A DNA stretch of 61,352 nucleotides from Gemmatimonadota bacterium (lineage in GTDB: Bacteria; Gemmatimonadota; Gemmatimonadetes; Longimicrobiales; Gaopeijiaceae). The stretch lies in the NCBI GenBank assembly GCA_022564055.1, contig JADFMD010000006.1, positions 1 to 61,352 on the forward strand, written 5' to 3'. The position numbers were made by a program, and so were the translations under genes. Shown here one piece after another: positions 8,323 through 16,447 of this stretch. The notes beneath the pieces were generated by a model that saw nothing but the letters and a program-made list of their open reading frames with translations, did no database searches and was not told the DNA's origin. Each line of letters begins with the position of its first letter. Position 1 is the first letter of the stretch.

Positions 8323-8600
8323 GCCTCCGCGGGAACCCAACGCCGCCTCCCGTGATTCCCAACGCCAGCAGGACCATCGTAAAGCCCCCCGCCAGCCTAG
8401 GACAGTGTACGAACTTTCTGGAAACCCACTGCGGTGAGGGTTATACACCGTCATGTATACGGTTTCTCGCAAGGGCCACCCTTCGATCGCCCCATGACCA
8501 ATGGCCCCAACGACGCACAGAGCAACGAGATAGGCGAACGCACCCAAGAATCGGGGGATGAAAACGCGCGTCGCTCGATGACTTCTCCGGATGATTCTGA
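8323..8600 (-). pseudogene. Remnant of a two-helix potassium channel gene with frameshifts
   Basis: Reading leftward from about 8600, one frame gives FLGAFAYLVALCVVGAIG, then HGAIEGWPLRETVYMTV: an outer helix, the EG turn and the pore helix of Ion_trans_2 channels. An extra base near 8445 moves the frame to ITLTAVGFQKVRTLS, which carries a selectivity-filter-like TAVGF. A TAG at 8397-8399 and a further shift at a run of six G (8385-8390) move it again to GGFTMVLLALGITGGGVGF, the second membrane helix. The cytoplasmic RCK/TrkA-N domain is missing because infA begins there. Two frameshifts, a stop and truncation make this a decaying gene. An alternative is assembly error, but the lost 3' domain argues against it. 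Confidence 0.75.
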
Positions 8601-8853
8601 GTTGATCTCAGGGAACCGCCGCTACAGGAAGCTAGGCAGGACGCGGGTTTCCGGCCCATAAGTCACTTGACGCTCCGTTGAGCCGGGCTTACCGTTGTCT
8701 TGACGGCTGACGGTCGGAGCCGCTTCGGTCCGAAATTGGTCCGGGGATACCGTGCGTGAAGGGCCCGACACGCACAAGCCCGGACCGGGGTTCGAGAAAG
8801 GCCGGCATTGGCCGCGAAGTCAAGAGGCAATCACCCCTTTTGAGGAGTAACAA
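8601..8853. other. Intergenic region upstream of the HU gene
   Basis: No gene is supported here. The stretch is GC-rich and includes the leader of the HU gene. Nothing stands out as a defined promoter or riboswitch. GAGGAG lies about 10 bases before the HU start codon. Confidence 0.5.
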
Positions 8854-9135
8854 ATGAACAAATCCGATCTAGTAGACGCCCTTGCCGACAGCGCTGGCAT
8901 GACCAAGGCCGATGCATCACGGGCCCTGGATTCACTTTTCGGCTCCAAAGGTGTCATCGCTAAGGCCTTGAGGGCCGAGCAGCGTGTGCAGATCACGGGC
9001 TTTGGTACGTTTGAAGCGAAGCATCGCAAGGCTCGTATGGGCCGGAACCCCCGTACTGGCGCCACGATTCACATTGCGGCGTCGAAGACCCCCGGATTCC
9101 GGGCCGGTAAGGGCTTTAAGGAGGCCATCCAGTAG
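8854..9135 (+). CDS. hup: HU family DNA-binding protein
   Basis: 93 residues, the full length of HU/IHF proteins. These are nucleoid proteins that bind and bend DNA as dimers. The sequence follows the family: MNKSDLVDALADSAGMTKAD (helical dimer body), then VQITGFGTFEAKHRKARMGRNPRTGATIHI, which contains the GFGTF turn and the RNP tip of the DNA-embracing beta arm, and a lysine-rich end GFRAGKGFKEAI. A GAGGAG ribosome site precedes the ATG. The gene is monocistronic, closed by a strong hairpin terminator. Confidence 0.95.
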   Translation: MNKSDLVDALADSAGMTKADASRALDSLFGSKGVIAKALRAEQRVQITGFGTFEAKHRKARMGRNPRTGATIHIAASKTPGFRAGKGFKEAIQ

Positions 9136-9182
9136 AGGTACTGGGCAGGTAGGCCCCCTGCAGTACGATCAAAGGATCGGAT

Positions 9183-9226
9183 AGAGGCCACGCCCCAACT
9201 TTGGGGCGTGGCCTCTTCTTTTTTTG
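9183..9226 (+). terminator. Rho-independent terminator of the HU gene
   Basis: A perfect 14-bp stem (9183-9196 with 9203-9216), loop AACTTT, then a T-rich tail (TCTTTTTTT). It follows the HU stop by 47 bases. On the minus strand the A-run lies upstream of the stem, so it would serve the plus strand best, although the hairpin is also placed to insulate the convergent helicase-like gene. Confidence 0.93.
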
Positions 9227-9255
9227 CTCCCTTTTCGTCTTTCACTCTTTTTTGG

Positions 9256-10827
9256 TCATTCTCTTCCGCGCGACCCGCGACGCGTCCTACTCTCTCTCGA
9301 CTTGGTTCCGCTGCCCCGGTCGTAGTCCACTCGCGCGCTGCGGCCACGGATACTCGAGCCGTTTACGGCCTTGATGACCTTTTCGGCGTCAGATGGGCGG
9401 ACTTCGACCAGGGAGTACGTATCGCGTATCTCGATCTTTCCAAACGACGAACCGTCTACCCCTGACTCTCCGGCCAGCGCGCCCAGCAGGTCTCGAGGCT
9501 GCACACCTTCCAACTCGCCGATGCTCACGAAAAGCCGAGTCCATCCGTCGGTTCCGGTGGCTTTTTCGGCGCGAGCCTTGACGTTCGGTGCTGCGGGGGC
9601 ATCGGGTGGTCGAGGAATGAGCAGGGCGAGGGCGGCCGCAGCGAGTTCTTGAGGGCTGAACCGTTCCAGGAGAGGCTCCAGGACCAGGTAGAGGGGGGCG
9701 AGATCCCCCCGGGTGGCGGCCTCTTCGAGGCGAACGCGAATCTCACTGATACGGTCCTCGACCACGGACTCAGGTGGGGGTAGGGGACGGACGCGGTAAC
9801 CGGTGCGTCGGGCGGTATCCCTGAAGTGGGGAACCTCGCGGGGAACGAGCAGCACCGTGGCCTGTCCTCCGGCACCATGGCGTCGGTCCATCGTGTCTAC
9901 GTCCGCAGGGCAGTCCAAGCTCACCGTCGCGACCGTGGCCGGAGAGGGGCTCCGGTTGAGGGCTTCTCGGGCCGCAAGGGCGTCCACGGCCAACCAGACC
10001 GGAGCGGTTTCATCGCCCGGGGCGCCCGCCATGAATCCGTGAAGGGTCAGATAGTCACCGACATCGGCTGCACGGTCTTCAGAGCGGCAGAACAAGAGGA
10101 CATGGCGAGCTTCGTCGTCGAGAAGTTCGGACACGAGCGGAGCCAAGGCGGCCACTCTGTCCTCTCCCGTGATGCGAAAACGTATCTCTCCTCGGTCCGG
10201 TGGCTTCGCGGTCGCGCCCTCGACGGCCGGGGCCGCCGGCACACGGATCGCTTTCGCCACGTGGGTGGCAACGAAAGCACCGGTGGCTTCGGTCACCGGC
10301 TGGCTCAGGACCACCCGCTGGGCTCCAGCCCTCACATACTCGAACAAGGTGCCCACGGTATCGAGGCCTGAAATCGTTTCGATCGCACTGGCGCCGTCCA
10401 AAACCAGGAACTCCACCCCCTCCAGAGTGAGACTCGATCCATCGACCGCCGCTTTTACGTCGTCGGGTGTCGCAAAGAGGACATCGCATCGCTCGGGCAA
10501 CAGCCAGGCTCCCCCCAAGGCTCCGACGGATTGGCCCGTGGTCGCCGCAACCCGCCCCAGTGATTCGGCGAGGCCGGTGGCTGCAACGGCCGTCGGCACC
10601 AACACGAGCGCTCCGGCCCGGCCGGCCTGGGGCTGGGTTCTTTCCAGGATCGCCGTTCCATACGCCAGTAGCGTTCCGGCTCCGGGGCCGACGGCCCCGA
10701 GAAGATTGTTGCCTCGCCGGAGTAGGGGGATTGCCGCCCTCTGAAACTCGGTGGGTTCCTCAAAACCCTCGGCGGAAAGGGCCTCGATCATTTCCGCAGG
10801 CAACTGGAGATCCTCGAATGACTGCAT
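9256..10827 (-). CDS. DEAD-box-like protein with degraded ATPase motifs and C-terminal DbpA-type RNA-binding domain
   Basis: 523 residues with the outline of a DEAD-box RNA helicase. The Q motif is kept (FEDLQLP and EEPTEFQRAAIP, Gln29). Walker A, normally AxTGxGKT, is GAVGPGAGT (44-52) without the lysine. Motif II is LDGASA (143-148) instead of DEAD. Motif III is LSQP (174-177) instead of SAT. The arginine motif (HRxGRxGR) is replaced by MDRRHGAGGQ. A helicase C-like domain (HVLLFCRSEDRAADV) and a DbpA-like RNA-binding fold (TRLFVSIGELEGVQPRDLLG, VEVRPSDAEKVIKAVNG) remain, with a basic tail. It should bind RNA but not hydrolyse ATP. The ATG at 10827 overlaps the upstream gene's stop (TGATG); longer in-frame starts read through that gene. 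Confidence 0.82.
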   Translation of the reverse strand: MQSFEDLQLPAEMIEALSAEGFEEPTEFQRAAIPLLRRGNNLLGAVGPGAGTLLAYGTAILERTQPQAGRAGALVLVPTAVAATGLAESLGRVAATTGQSVGALGGAWLLPERCDVLFATPDDVKAAVDGSSLTLEGVEFLVLDGASAIETISGLDTVGTLFEYVRAGAQRVVLSQPVTEATGAFVATHVAKAIRVPAAPAVEGATAKPPDRGEIRFRITGEDRVAALAPLVSELLDDEARHVLLFCRSEDRAADVGDYLTLHGFMAGAPGDETAPVWLAVDALAAREALNRSPSPATVATVSLDCPADVDTMDRRHGAGGQATVLLVPREVPHFRDTARRTGYRVRPLPPPESVVEDRISEIRVRLEEAATRGDLAPLYLVLEPLLERFSPQELAAAALALLIPRPPDAPAAPNVKARAEKATGTDGWTRLFVSIGELEGVQPRDLLGALAGESGVDGSSFGKIEIRDTYSLVEVRPSDAEKVIKAVNGSSIRGRSARVDYDRGSGTKSRESRTRRGSRGRE

Positions 10828-11129
10828 CAGGAGGGGTCCCCAGAGCCCCGTCCACCGGCGTCTCCGTGCTCGTAGGGAAGCTCTGCGAGGAATTTCTGAA
10901 TTTCGTAGTCGAGACGCGAAGTCCGAAGCCGGTCGCTGGAGGCCAGTACCTCGGTGTACGGGCCGTGCCGGTGCGCGGCGAGGGTCACCGTGCCTTCTTC
11001 CCCCGTAAAGGTTGCACTGTGAGACGAACTCTTGGTCCTGGTCAAACCGATCCATTCAGGAAGCAACTCTTGGGCCTTGGCTAGAATATCGGCCGGGGAG
11101 AGGACAGTTTTCCGCTGATAGCCTGCCAT
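10827..11129 (-). CDS. Hypothetical protein, about 100 residues
   Basis: 100 residues, no recognisable family. It begins MAGYQRKTVLSPADILAKAQ, continues with beta-rich sequence (SHSATFTGEEGTVTLAAHRHG, then YTEVLASSDRLRTSRLDYE) and ends in a helix (IQKFLAELPYE) and a glycine-rich tail. There is no signal peptide or membrane segment. Its TGA shares a base with the ATG of the DEAD-box-like gene and it follows the DsbA-like gene by 24 bases. The coupling suggests that this small protein and the helicase-like protein are made together and may interact, which is inference. Confidence 0.75.
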   Translation of the reverse strand: MAGYQRKTVLSPADILAKAQELLPEWIGLTRTKSSSHSATFTGEEGTVTLAAHRHGPYTEVLASSDRLRTSRLDYEIQKFLAELPYEHGDAGGRGSGDPS

Positions 11130-11153
11130 TCGGGTGACCTCTCGCCTAAACCG

Positions 11154-11741
11154 TCATAGGAGTCGCGCGCGTTCCAGGAAGTGTCGAACCTCGCCGATTG
11201 AGGCGGGACCTTCAAGGCTCATGTCACCGGACCGGAGGGTCGGCACTCGTTTGATGCCAGCCTTCTCTGCCTCTTGCCGAAGATCCATCACACGGTCCCG
11301 ATGTTTATCGATGTCGAGCACCGCTTTCGATTCGCTCACGTCCAGCCCGACCCTTTCCGCCGCCGCGACGAGGACGTCGATGCGCCCGATGTCCGCCCCT
11401 TCCTGAAACCGCACCGAGAAAATCTCTTCGTGCATGGGTGACTCCAGCGCCTTCTCTGCGGCGTGCAGACGCAGTTCGTGGGCCTTTCGGCTCCAGGGTA
11501 TGAACGCAGGATGGGCCATCGGGATTTCGGCATCCTCCGCGAGGCGTGCCACGGTCTTTTCGTAGGCGACCCAATCCGGGGCCGTACCGTCGATGAGCTC
11601 CTGGGGCACCGGGCACACCTCGAGGGGGTGGACCGTGTGTTGGGACGCATCGGGAAGGAGCTGGCCCAGTTGCCGATGCGTCAGGTACGATCCCGGATCG
11701 ACATAGTCGAAGTAGAACACGAGGCTAGGGGCGTCGTCCAT
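11154..11741 (-). CDS. DsbA-fold oxidoreductase or isomerase family protein
   Basis: 195 residues with the thioredoxin-like DsbA/HCCA isomerase arrangement. The first strand is LVFYFDYVDPGSYLTHRQL; the CxxC expected of a DsbA or FrnE is replaced by the sequence DPGS, as in 2-hydroxychromene-2-carboxylate isomerases and glutathione-transferase kappa proteins. The helical insert (HPAFIPWSRKAHELRLHAAE) and the closing KAGIKRVPTLRSGDMSLEGP, with the cis-proline VPT, match the family. It has no signal peptide, so it is cytoplasmic. Without active-site cysteines it is unlikely to exchange disulfides; a glutathione-linked reaction is possible. It is the first of three genes leading into the DEAD-box-like gene. 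Confidence 0.78.
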   Translation of the reverse strand: MDDAPSLVFYFDYVDPGSYLTHRQLGQLLPDASQHTVHPLEVCPVPQELIDGTAPDWVAYEKTVARLAEDAEIPMAHPAFIPWSRKAHELRLHAAEKALESPMHEEIFSVRFQEGADIGRIDVLVAAAERVGLDVSESKAVLDIDKHRDRVMDLRQEAEKAGIKRVPTLRSGDMSLEGPASIGEVRHFLERARLL

Positions 11742-11850
11742 TGGGAGAAGCTGCTCTCCGGCCGGCCCGCGATCAACCTCGCAGCATCGTCATCTCTGGT
11801 GAACACCAGCCTTACTTGATCGGGATTACCGGTGATTCGATATTCCCGGC

Positions 11851-13059
11851 ATGAAATTCAGCCCGAACATCGCCCGTCTCCAGCCATCGGCCACGATTGC
11901 GGTCAGCACGCTCGCCAAACGTCTCCGGGCGGAGGGCCGCGACATCATAGACTTGAGTGCCGGGGAGCCGGACTTCGGCACGCCGGAGTGGATCTCCGAG
12001 GGTGCCATCGAGGGGATTCGAGCTGGCTCGACCCGGTATACGCCGGTGTCGGGCATACCGGAGCTGAGACGTGCGATCGCCCGATATCTCGAGTCTGTCG
12101 GTGGCGGGCCTGTGGACTGGGAGGGTATCGTGGTGGGGGCGGGCGCGAAGCAGGCGCTGTTCAACGCCGCTTTCACGCTCTTCGGCCCGGGTGACGAGGT
12201 CCTGGTGGGCGCGCCTTTCTGGACGAGTTATCCGCAAATGGTCACGCTGGCTCGAGCCGAGCCGATCCCCGTGGCTGGAGACCCGGACCGAAATTTCCTT
12301 CTCACCCGGGCGGATCTCGACGCCGCATTCACCGAGCGGACTCGGGGGCTGATTCTGTGCTCTCCGTCCAATCCGACCGGAGCGGTTTACACGCTCGAGG
12401 AGCTGCGGGAGATCACCGAGTGGGCCAAGGAGAGGGACGTCACCCTGATCGCGGACGAGATCTACCGTGAGATCTATTTTGGGGACGACCGCTCTCTTGC
12501 GCCCAGCATCCTCGAATTGCCGGCGGAATCCCTGGGCCGTTACGTCCTGATCGATGGGGCTTCCAAGTGTTTTGCCATGACTGGATGGCGCATCGGGTTT
12601 TCCTACTCCGAGGTAGAGCTCGCGAAGAAGCTCGGGGCCCTTCAGAGCCACATCACCTCGAACGCGGCGACACCGTCGCAGATGGCTGCGTTGAGCGCCT
12701 TTTCCGATTTGGAGCGTGCGAGGGAGGCCAAGCAAGGGATGGCCGCGACGTTTCGTGGGCGGAGGGACCGGGTCGTCACTTTGCTGAACGAACTCCTGCC
12801 CCAGCTCTCGTTCGTGAAGCCGATGGGTGCCTTCTATTTTTTCATCCGGGTGGATGCGTTGTTCCGGGAGGGCATCTCCGACTCCACCGCGTTGTGTTCG
12901 TGGCTGCTCGAGGAGAGCGGCGTGGCCATGGTCCCGGGCGTCGCGTTCGGCGACGATCGTTTCGTGAGGGTGAGCTTCGCCACGTCGGACGAGTTGATGG
13001 AGCGCGCGCTCAGGAGGTTGGCTGAGGTGGTCGGCAATCCGGTTCCGACCGACGGGTAG
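11851..13059 (+). CDS. Aspartate/aromatic aminotransferase family enzyme (class I, PLP)
   Basis: 402 residues, full length for the AspC/AAT-Ib subfamily. It transfers the amino group of aspartate or a similar amino acid to 2-oxoglutarate using PLP. Key segments: LSAGEPDFGTPEWI near the N-terminus, RYTPVSGIPELRRAIA, GAGAKQALFNAAF, CSPSNPTGAVY, LIADEIYREIYF with the Asp and Tyr that hold PLP, DGASKCFAMTGWRIGF with the Schiff-base Lys, and DDRFVRVSFATS with the substrate-carboxylate Arg. The exact amino acid cannot be read from sequence; aspartate is the commonest for this subfamily. It stands alone, diverging from the DsbA-like operon and converging on the fructosamine kinase gene. Confidence 0.92.
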   Translation: MKFSPNIARLQPSATIAVSTLAKRLRAEGRDIIDLSAGEPDFGTPEWISEGAIEGIRAGSTRYTPVSGIPELRRAIARYLESVGGGPVDWEGIVVGAGAKQALFNAAFTLFGPGDEVLVGAPFWTSYPQMVTLARAEPIPVAGDPDRNFLLTRADLDAAFTERTRGLILCSPSNPTGAVYTLEELREITEWAKERDVTLIADEIYREIYFGDDRSLAPSILELPAESLGRYVLIDGASKCFAMTGWRIGFSYSEVELAKKLGALQSHITSNAATPSQMAALSAFSDLERAREAKQGMAATFRGRRDRVVTLLNELLPQLSFVKPMGAFYFFIRVDALFREGISDSTALCSWLLEESGVAMVPGVAFGDDRFVRVSFATSDELMERALRRLAEVVGNPVPTDG

Positions 13060-13112
13060 GCGCCGGCCCGACCCCCACACCTGCCCCGGATTCCCGAGCG
13101 TTCAGAGCTGAT

Positions 13113-14036
13113 CTATCCCGAGCGTAGGGCTCTTCGCAGGGTCGCTTCCGTGCCCTTGACATAAGCGCCCCCAAAGAGGTTGACGTGCACGAGAAGGGGG
13201 TAGAGTTGGTACAGGTGCCGGCGTCCGTCCTCGTATCCATCAGTGAGCGGTCGGCGCTTCTTGTAGGCGGTATAGAAGGCTGTCGGAAACCCCCCGAAGA
13301 GTTCCGTCATCGCCAGGTCGACCTCACTGTGTCCCCGATAGACGGCTGGGTCCACCAGGACCGGCCCTCCATCAGAGCCCGGGTACACGTTTCCGCTCCA
13401 GAGATCGCCATGGAGGAGGGCGCACCCGTCGTTTACGGCGCCGGCGAGTAGCGTGGGGAGCCTCGACTCGAGCGCGCCCCACTCGTGGTCCAGGCCGGGC
13501 AGGCGTCCCTGGTCGTGGGCCAGAGCCAACTGGGGCTCGAGTCGTTCGGCCCACCAGAACGCCGGCCAGTCCCCCATGGCCCTATTGGTCTGGGGGAGCG
13601 AGCCGATGTAGTTGGAACGGTGCCAGCCGTACGGGCCTTCGCTGGGCTCATGGAGCGCGGCAAGGGCCCCACCGAGGCGCTCCGCGTAATCTGGAGCCGG
13701 GCTACCGCGGGGTACGTACTCAAGGACCAGCCAGGCCGGATTCTCTCCGGCACCGGAATGGCCGATCACCTCCGGAACGGTCAGGTCGGTCCCCTCGCGT
13801 AGTGCGTTCAGGCCATCGGCTTCCGCCGCGAAGACATCCGACACGGGTTCCACCGCCCATTTGAGGAAAAAGTTCTCCTGCAGGTTGGTTGAAAGACGCG
13901 CGGTCTGATGGATACACCCTCCGCTTACCGGCTCGGCGCCCAGGATTTCCACGCTCCCCGCCCCCCGGCTCGAGAGAGTTGCTTCCACACCCTCTCGGAG
14001 GGGACGGGAGAGTGTGACAGGGGACACGCCCCTCAA
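13113..14036 (-). CDS. Fructosamine/ribulosamine kinase family protein
   Basis: 307 residues, related to fructosamine-3-kinase. The aminoglycoside-phosphotransferase-like fold is shown by FFLKWAVEPVSDVFAAEADG (ATP-binding lysine), WLVLEYVPRG (hinge), LLHGDLWSGNVYP (catalytic loop with the family-specific DLWSGN) and VLVDPAVYRGHSEVDLAM (the DPA replacing DFG). Bacterial members phosphorylate sugar adducts on protein amines, mostly ribulosamines and erythrulosamines, making them unstable so that the amine is freed. The start is uncertain: the TTG at 14036 overlaps the phosphatase stop (TTGA), while a GTG at 14027 is also possible. The coupled phosphatase supports a shared deglycation role. Confidence 0.88.
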   Translation of the reverse strand: MRGVSPVTLSRPLREGVEATLSSRGAGSVEILGAEPVSGGCIHQTARLSTNLQENFFLKWAVEPVSDVFAAEADGLNALREGTDLTVPEVIGHSGAGENPAWLVLEYVPRGSPAPDYAERLGGALAALHEPSEGPYGWHRSNYIGSLPQTNRAMGDWPAFWWAERLEPQLALAHDQGRLPGLDHEWGALESRLPTLLAGAVNDGCALLHGDLWSGNVYPGSDGGPVLVDPAVYRGHSEVDLAMTELFGGFPTAFYTAYKKRRPLTDGYEDGRRHLYQLYPLLVHVNLFGGAYVKGTEATLRRALRSG

Positions 14037-14527
14037 ACCGAGAGCTCGGAGACCAGGTGCTCGACGAAGGCGGCGCAGGTGCGATCGATCATGTCGAACA
14101 TCACATCGAATCCGTCGGGGCCTCCGTAGTAGGGATCCGGCACATCGAGGTCCCCATCCTTATCGGGGTCGAACTCTCTGAAGAGGTTGAGCCGAGCGCC
14201 TTCTTCCACTTGGGATTCCAGGTGGCGAAGGTCCTGAAGATTGGCGCGATCCATCGCGAAGATGTAGTCGAATTCATGGAAATCCTCGACGCTCACGCGG
14301 CGCGCCAGCCCACGGAGTGCGATCCCGTGGCGCAGGGCGACCTCCGTGGAGCGAGGGTCGGGGGGCTCTCCCAGGTGCCAAGCCCCCGTGCCTGCCGAGT
14401 CCACGCGAACCCGGCTAGAGAGATCCTCTTCTTCCAAGCGGTGTGCCAAAACGCCTTCTCCCAGGGGGGAACGGCAGATATTTCCCAGGCATACGTAAAG
14501 AACGGAGACGTCGTATTCGGCGGTCAT
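14033..14527 (-). CDS. Low-molecular-weight protein tyrosine phosphatase
   Basis: 164 residues. The P-loop VCLGNICRSPLGEGV carries C(x)5R-S with nucleophilic Cys and Arg, and the general-acid loop DVPDPYYGGPDGFD carries the catalytic Asp and Tyr. Both are characteristic of LMW-PTPs. It hydrolyses phosphotyrosine or, in the deglycation setting, sugar-phosphate adducts on proteins. The ATG at 14527 places the P-loop at the usual distance from the N-terminus; a longer in-frame reading from further upstream has no family similarity. The stop overlaps the start of the fructosamine kinase gene. A role in tyrosine-kinase-controlled polysaccharide export is less likely because no such kinase is nearby. 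Confidence 0.93.
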   Translation of the reverse strand: MTAEYDVSVLYVCLGNICRSPLGEGVLAHRLEEEDLSSRVRVDSAGTGAWHLGEPPDPRSTEVALRHGIALRGLARRVSVEDFHEFDYIFAMDRANLQDLRHLESQVEEGARLNLFREFDPDKDGDLDVPDPYYGGPDGFDVMFDMIDRTCAAFVEHLVSELSV

Positions 14528-14674
14528 GGTCTCAGATTCTCGGGGAGGGGGCGACCCTTGAGAGTTTGGAATCCTGGGGCGTACGCCTAAACTTATAGGC
14601 CAATCCAAAGCCGGCCGCACGCGACGTCACTTCGATGCGCGTTTACACCGGCCCCTCCTCGCAGGAACAACCGA

Positions 14675-15955
14675 GTGGAAGACGAGAAAACGGCCCAGTC
14701 CCCGGAGCCTCGAACCTTCGAGGATCTGGGCGTATCCGAGGCGTTACGTGCCGCAGTCGAGGCGCTCGGTTGGGAGGAGCCGACTCCCATCCAGGTCAAA
14801 AGCATCCCGACCGGGCTCGCCGGGCGGGATCTGGTCGGAATTGCCCAGACGGGAACCGGAAAAACCGGCGCGTTCATGCTCCCCGCTCTGGAGAGGATCG
14901 AAACCGGCGGGGGGTTACAGGTTCTGGTCCTGTGCCCCACCAGGGAATTGGCTCAGCAGGTGTGCGATGACACCGAAGCCCTGGCCATGGGGACCCAAAT
15001 TCGGGCTGCCTCGATCTACGGGGGGGTGGCGTACGAACCCCAACTGACCGCGCTCAAGGAGGGCTACGAGGTCATCACCGCCACCCCAGGCAGATTCCTG
15101 GATCACCTCGGGCAGGGCAGGGTCAACCTGAAGAATGTGCGCACGTTCGTGCTCGATGAGGCGGACCGGATGCTCGATATGGGCTTCCGCCCTCAGATCG
15201 AAGGAGTCTTGCGGGAGATCCCTCGGAAGCGGCAAACGATGCTGTTCTCGGCGACCATGCCCCATGGAGTACATGACCTCGCTTCGCGCATTACGAATGA
15301 CGCGGTGTGGGTCGAGGCCGCTCCGTCGGGAACCAAGGCAGAGGGGATAACCGAGCTCGTTTACTCGGTTAAGCCCGAGATGAAGCCGGATCTGCTTCTC
15401 CGGCTGCTGGAGGACCCCGCTTGGGTGCAGGTGCTCATCTTCACCCGCACGAAGGCAGGTGCGGATGCGCTGAAGGCTCGGCTGGATCGGGAGGGCATAA
15501 GGACCGAAGCCCTGCATTCCAACCTTCGCATGGCGCATAGGACCAGGGCGTTGGAGCGGTTCGCCCAGAAGAAAGTTCGGGTTTTGGTGGCCACCGACAT
15601 TGCCCAGCGAGGTCTGGACGTCGAGGGGATCTCGCACGTCGTCAACTACGACGTACCGAAGGACCCCGAGGATTACACCCACCGAATCGGCCGGACCGCC
15701 CGGGCGGGTGCCGTTGGAACCGCCGTCACGTTTTTGGCCGCGGCCGACCTCGGAGCGTTCAAGTCGCTGACTTACCATATCGGGAGGGATCTGGAGCGCA
15801 TCCACCTTCCCGAATTCGACTACGCCGGCACGCCACAGGCGGTGTCCAGCGTCTCTCCGACTCGTGGGCGGCACTCCCGGTCACCGACGGGCATGGGGTC
15901 TCGTGACGCCGACGACCTGACCGAGGAAGAGTTGGCGGATCTCCTGAAGCCTTGA
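14675..15955 (+). CDS. ATP-dependent DEAD-box RNA helicase (RhlE-like)
   Basis: 426 residues with every motif intact: Q motif (RTFEDLGVSEALRAAVEALG, PTPIQVKSIP), Walker A AQTGTGKT, PTREL, TPGR, DEAD in VLDEADRMLDMGF, SAT in LFSATMP, then the second RecA domain with RVLVATDIAQRGLDVEGI and HRIGRTARAG. The C-terminal tail is short and basic with an acidic end. It unwinds short RNA duplexes in RNA decay, ribosome assembly or cold adaptation. The start is a GTG at 14675 with AGGA upstream. It diverges from the phosphatase operon. It contrasts with the degraded DEAD-box-like protein 4 kb away. Confidence 0.95.
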   Translation: MEDEKTAQSPEPRTFEDLGVSEALRAAVEALGWEEPTPIQVKSIPTGLAGRDLVGIAQTGTGKTGAFMLPALERIETGGGLQVLVLCPTRELAQQVCDDTEALAMGTQIRAASIYGGVAYEPQLTALKEGYEVITATPGRFLDHLGQGRVNLKNVRTFVLDEADRMLDMGFRPQIEGVLREIPRKRQTMLFSATMPHGVHDLASRITNDAVWVEAAPSGTKAEGITELVYSVKPEMKPDLLLRLLEDPAWVQVLIFTRTKAGADALKARLDREGIRTEALHSNLRMAHRTRALERFAQKKVRVLVATDIAQRGLDVEGISHVVNYDVPKDPEDYTHRIGRTARAGAVGTAVTFLAAADLGAFKSLTYHIGRDLERIHLPEFDYAGTPQAVSSVSPTRGRHSRSPTGMGSRDADDLTEEELADLLKP

Positions 15956-15987
15956 TTCGACACGTCAACCCGAACTCATGACCTGAG

Positions 15988-16395
15988 ATGATCCTACGTC
16001 GATACGGCACGACCATTCAAAGCGTCGAAGTGAACTTCGACTCCAAGGCCTTCACCGAGATCGGGTTCCGGCGAGTTCATGCTTTTTCTGCTTCGGCGGA
16101 GGACTTTTTGGCCGGGCACGAACGGATATCTCGACACCTCTTGGAGGCCGAGTCCGAAGGGGATGTGCAGGACGAGGTCGAGTCGGTGATGCTCCAAAGG
16201 CTTCTCGATCATCTCCTAAAGATCGACGGCGATCTGGCCGAGGACGAGTTTGTTCTCGTGGAGAGTGAGCCGGGCCAGGATTACCCGAGGACGCGTACCC
16301 AGCAAAAAAATGTGGTCGTGGACGGTGAGAATCGTCTCTATTTTTACTCCAGCGTGTCCCCGCCGCTGAAGGTGGCCGTGTTCAGAGCCCGTTAG
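15988..16395 (+). CDS. Hypothetical protein, 135 residues
   Basis: 135 residues, no family recognised. It is hydrophilic, with a beta-rich start (MILRRYGTTIQSVEVNFDSKAF), an acidic helical middle (LLEAESEGDVQDEVESVMLQRLLDHLLKI) and a beta-rich end (NVVVDGENRLYFYSSVSPPLKVAVFR). No signal peptide or membrane segment is visible. It follows the DEAD-box helicase by 32 bases on the same strand and is probably co-transcribed with it. A structured 3' region and terminator follow. Confidence 0.75.
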   Translation: MILRRYGTTIQSVEVNFDSKAFTEIGFRRVHAFSASAEDFLAGHERISRHLLEAESEGDVQDEVESVMLQRLLDHLLKIDGDLAEDEFVLVESEPGQDYPRTRTQQKNVVVDGENRLYFYSSVSPPLKVAVFRAR

Positions 16396-16447
16396 ATCCG
16401 ATCGGCCTGATGCAACCCATTGAATCCATCAGGCGTCCAATTGCGTA

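Noticed and set aside
11812-13080. 422-codon open frame on the minus strand
   Set aside because: It is antisense to the aminotransferase, which has all PLP motifs. The antisense protein is rich in Arg, His and Pro and matches nothing.
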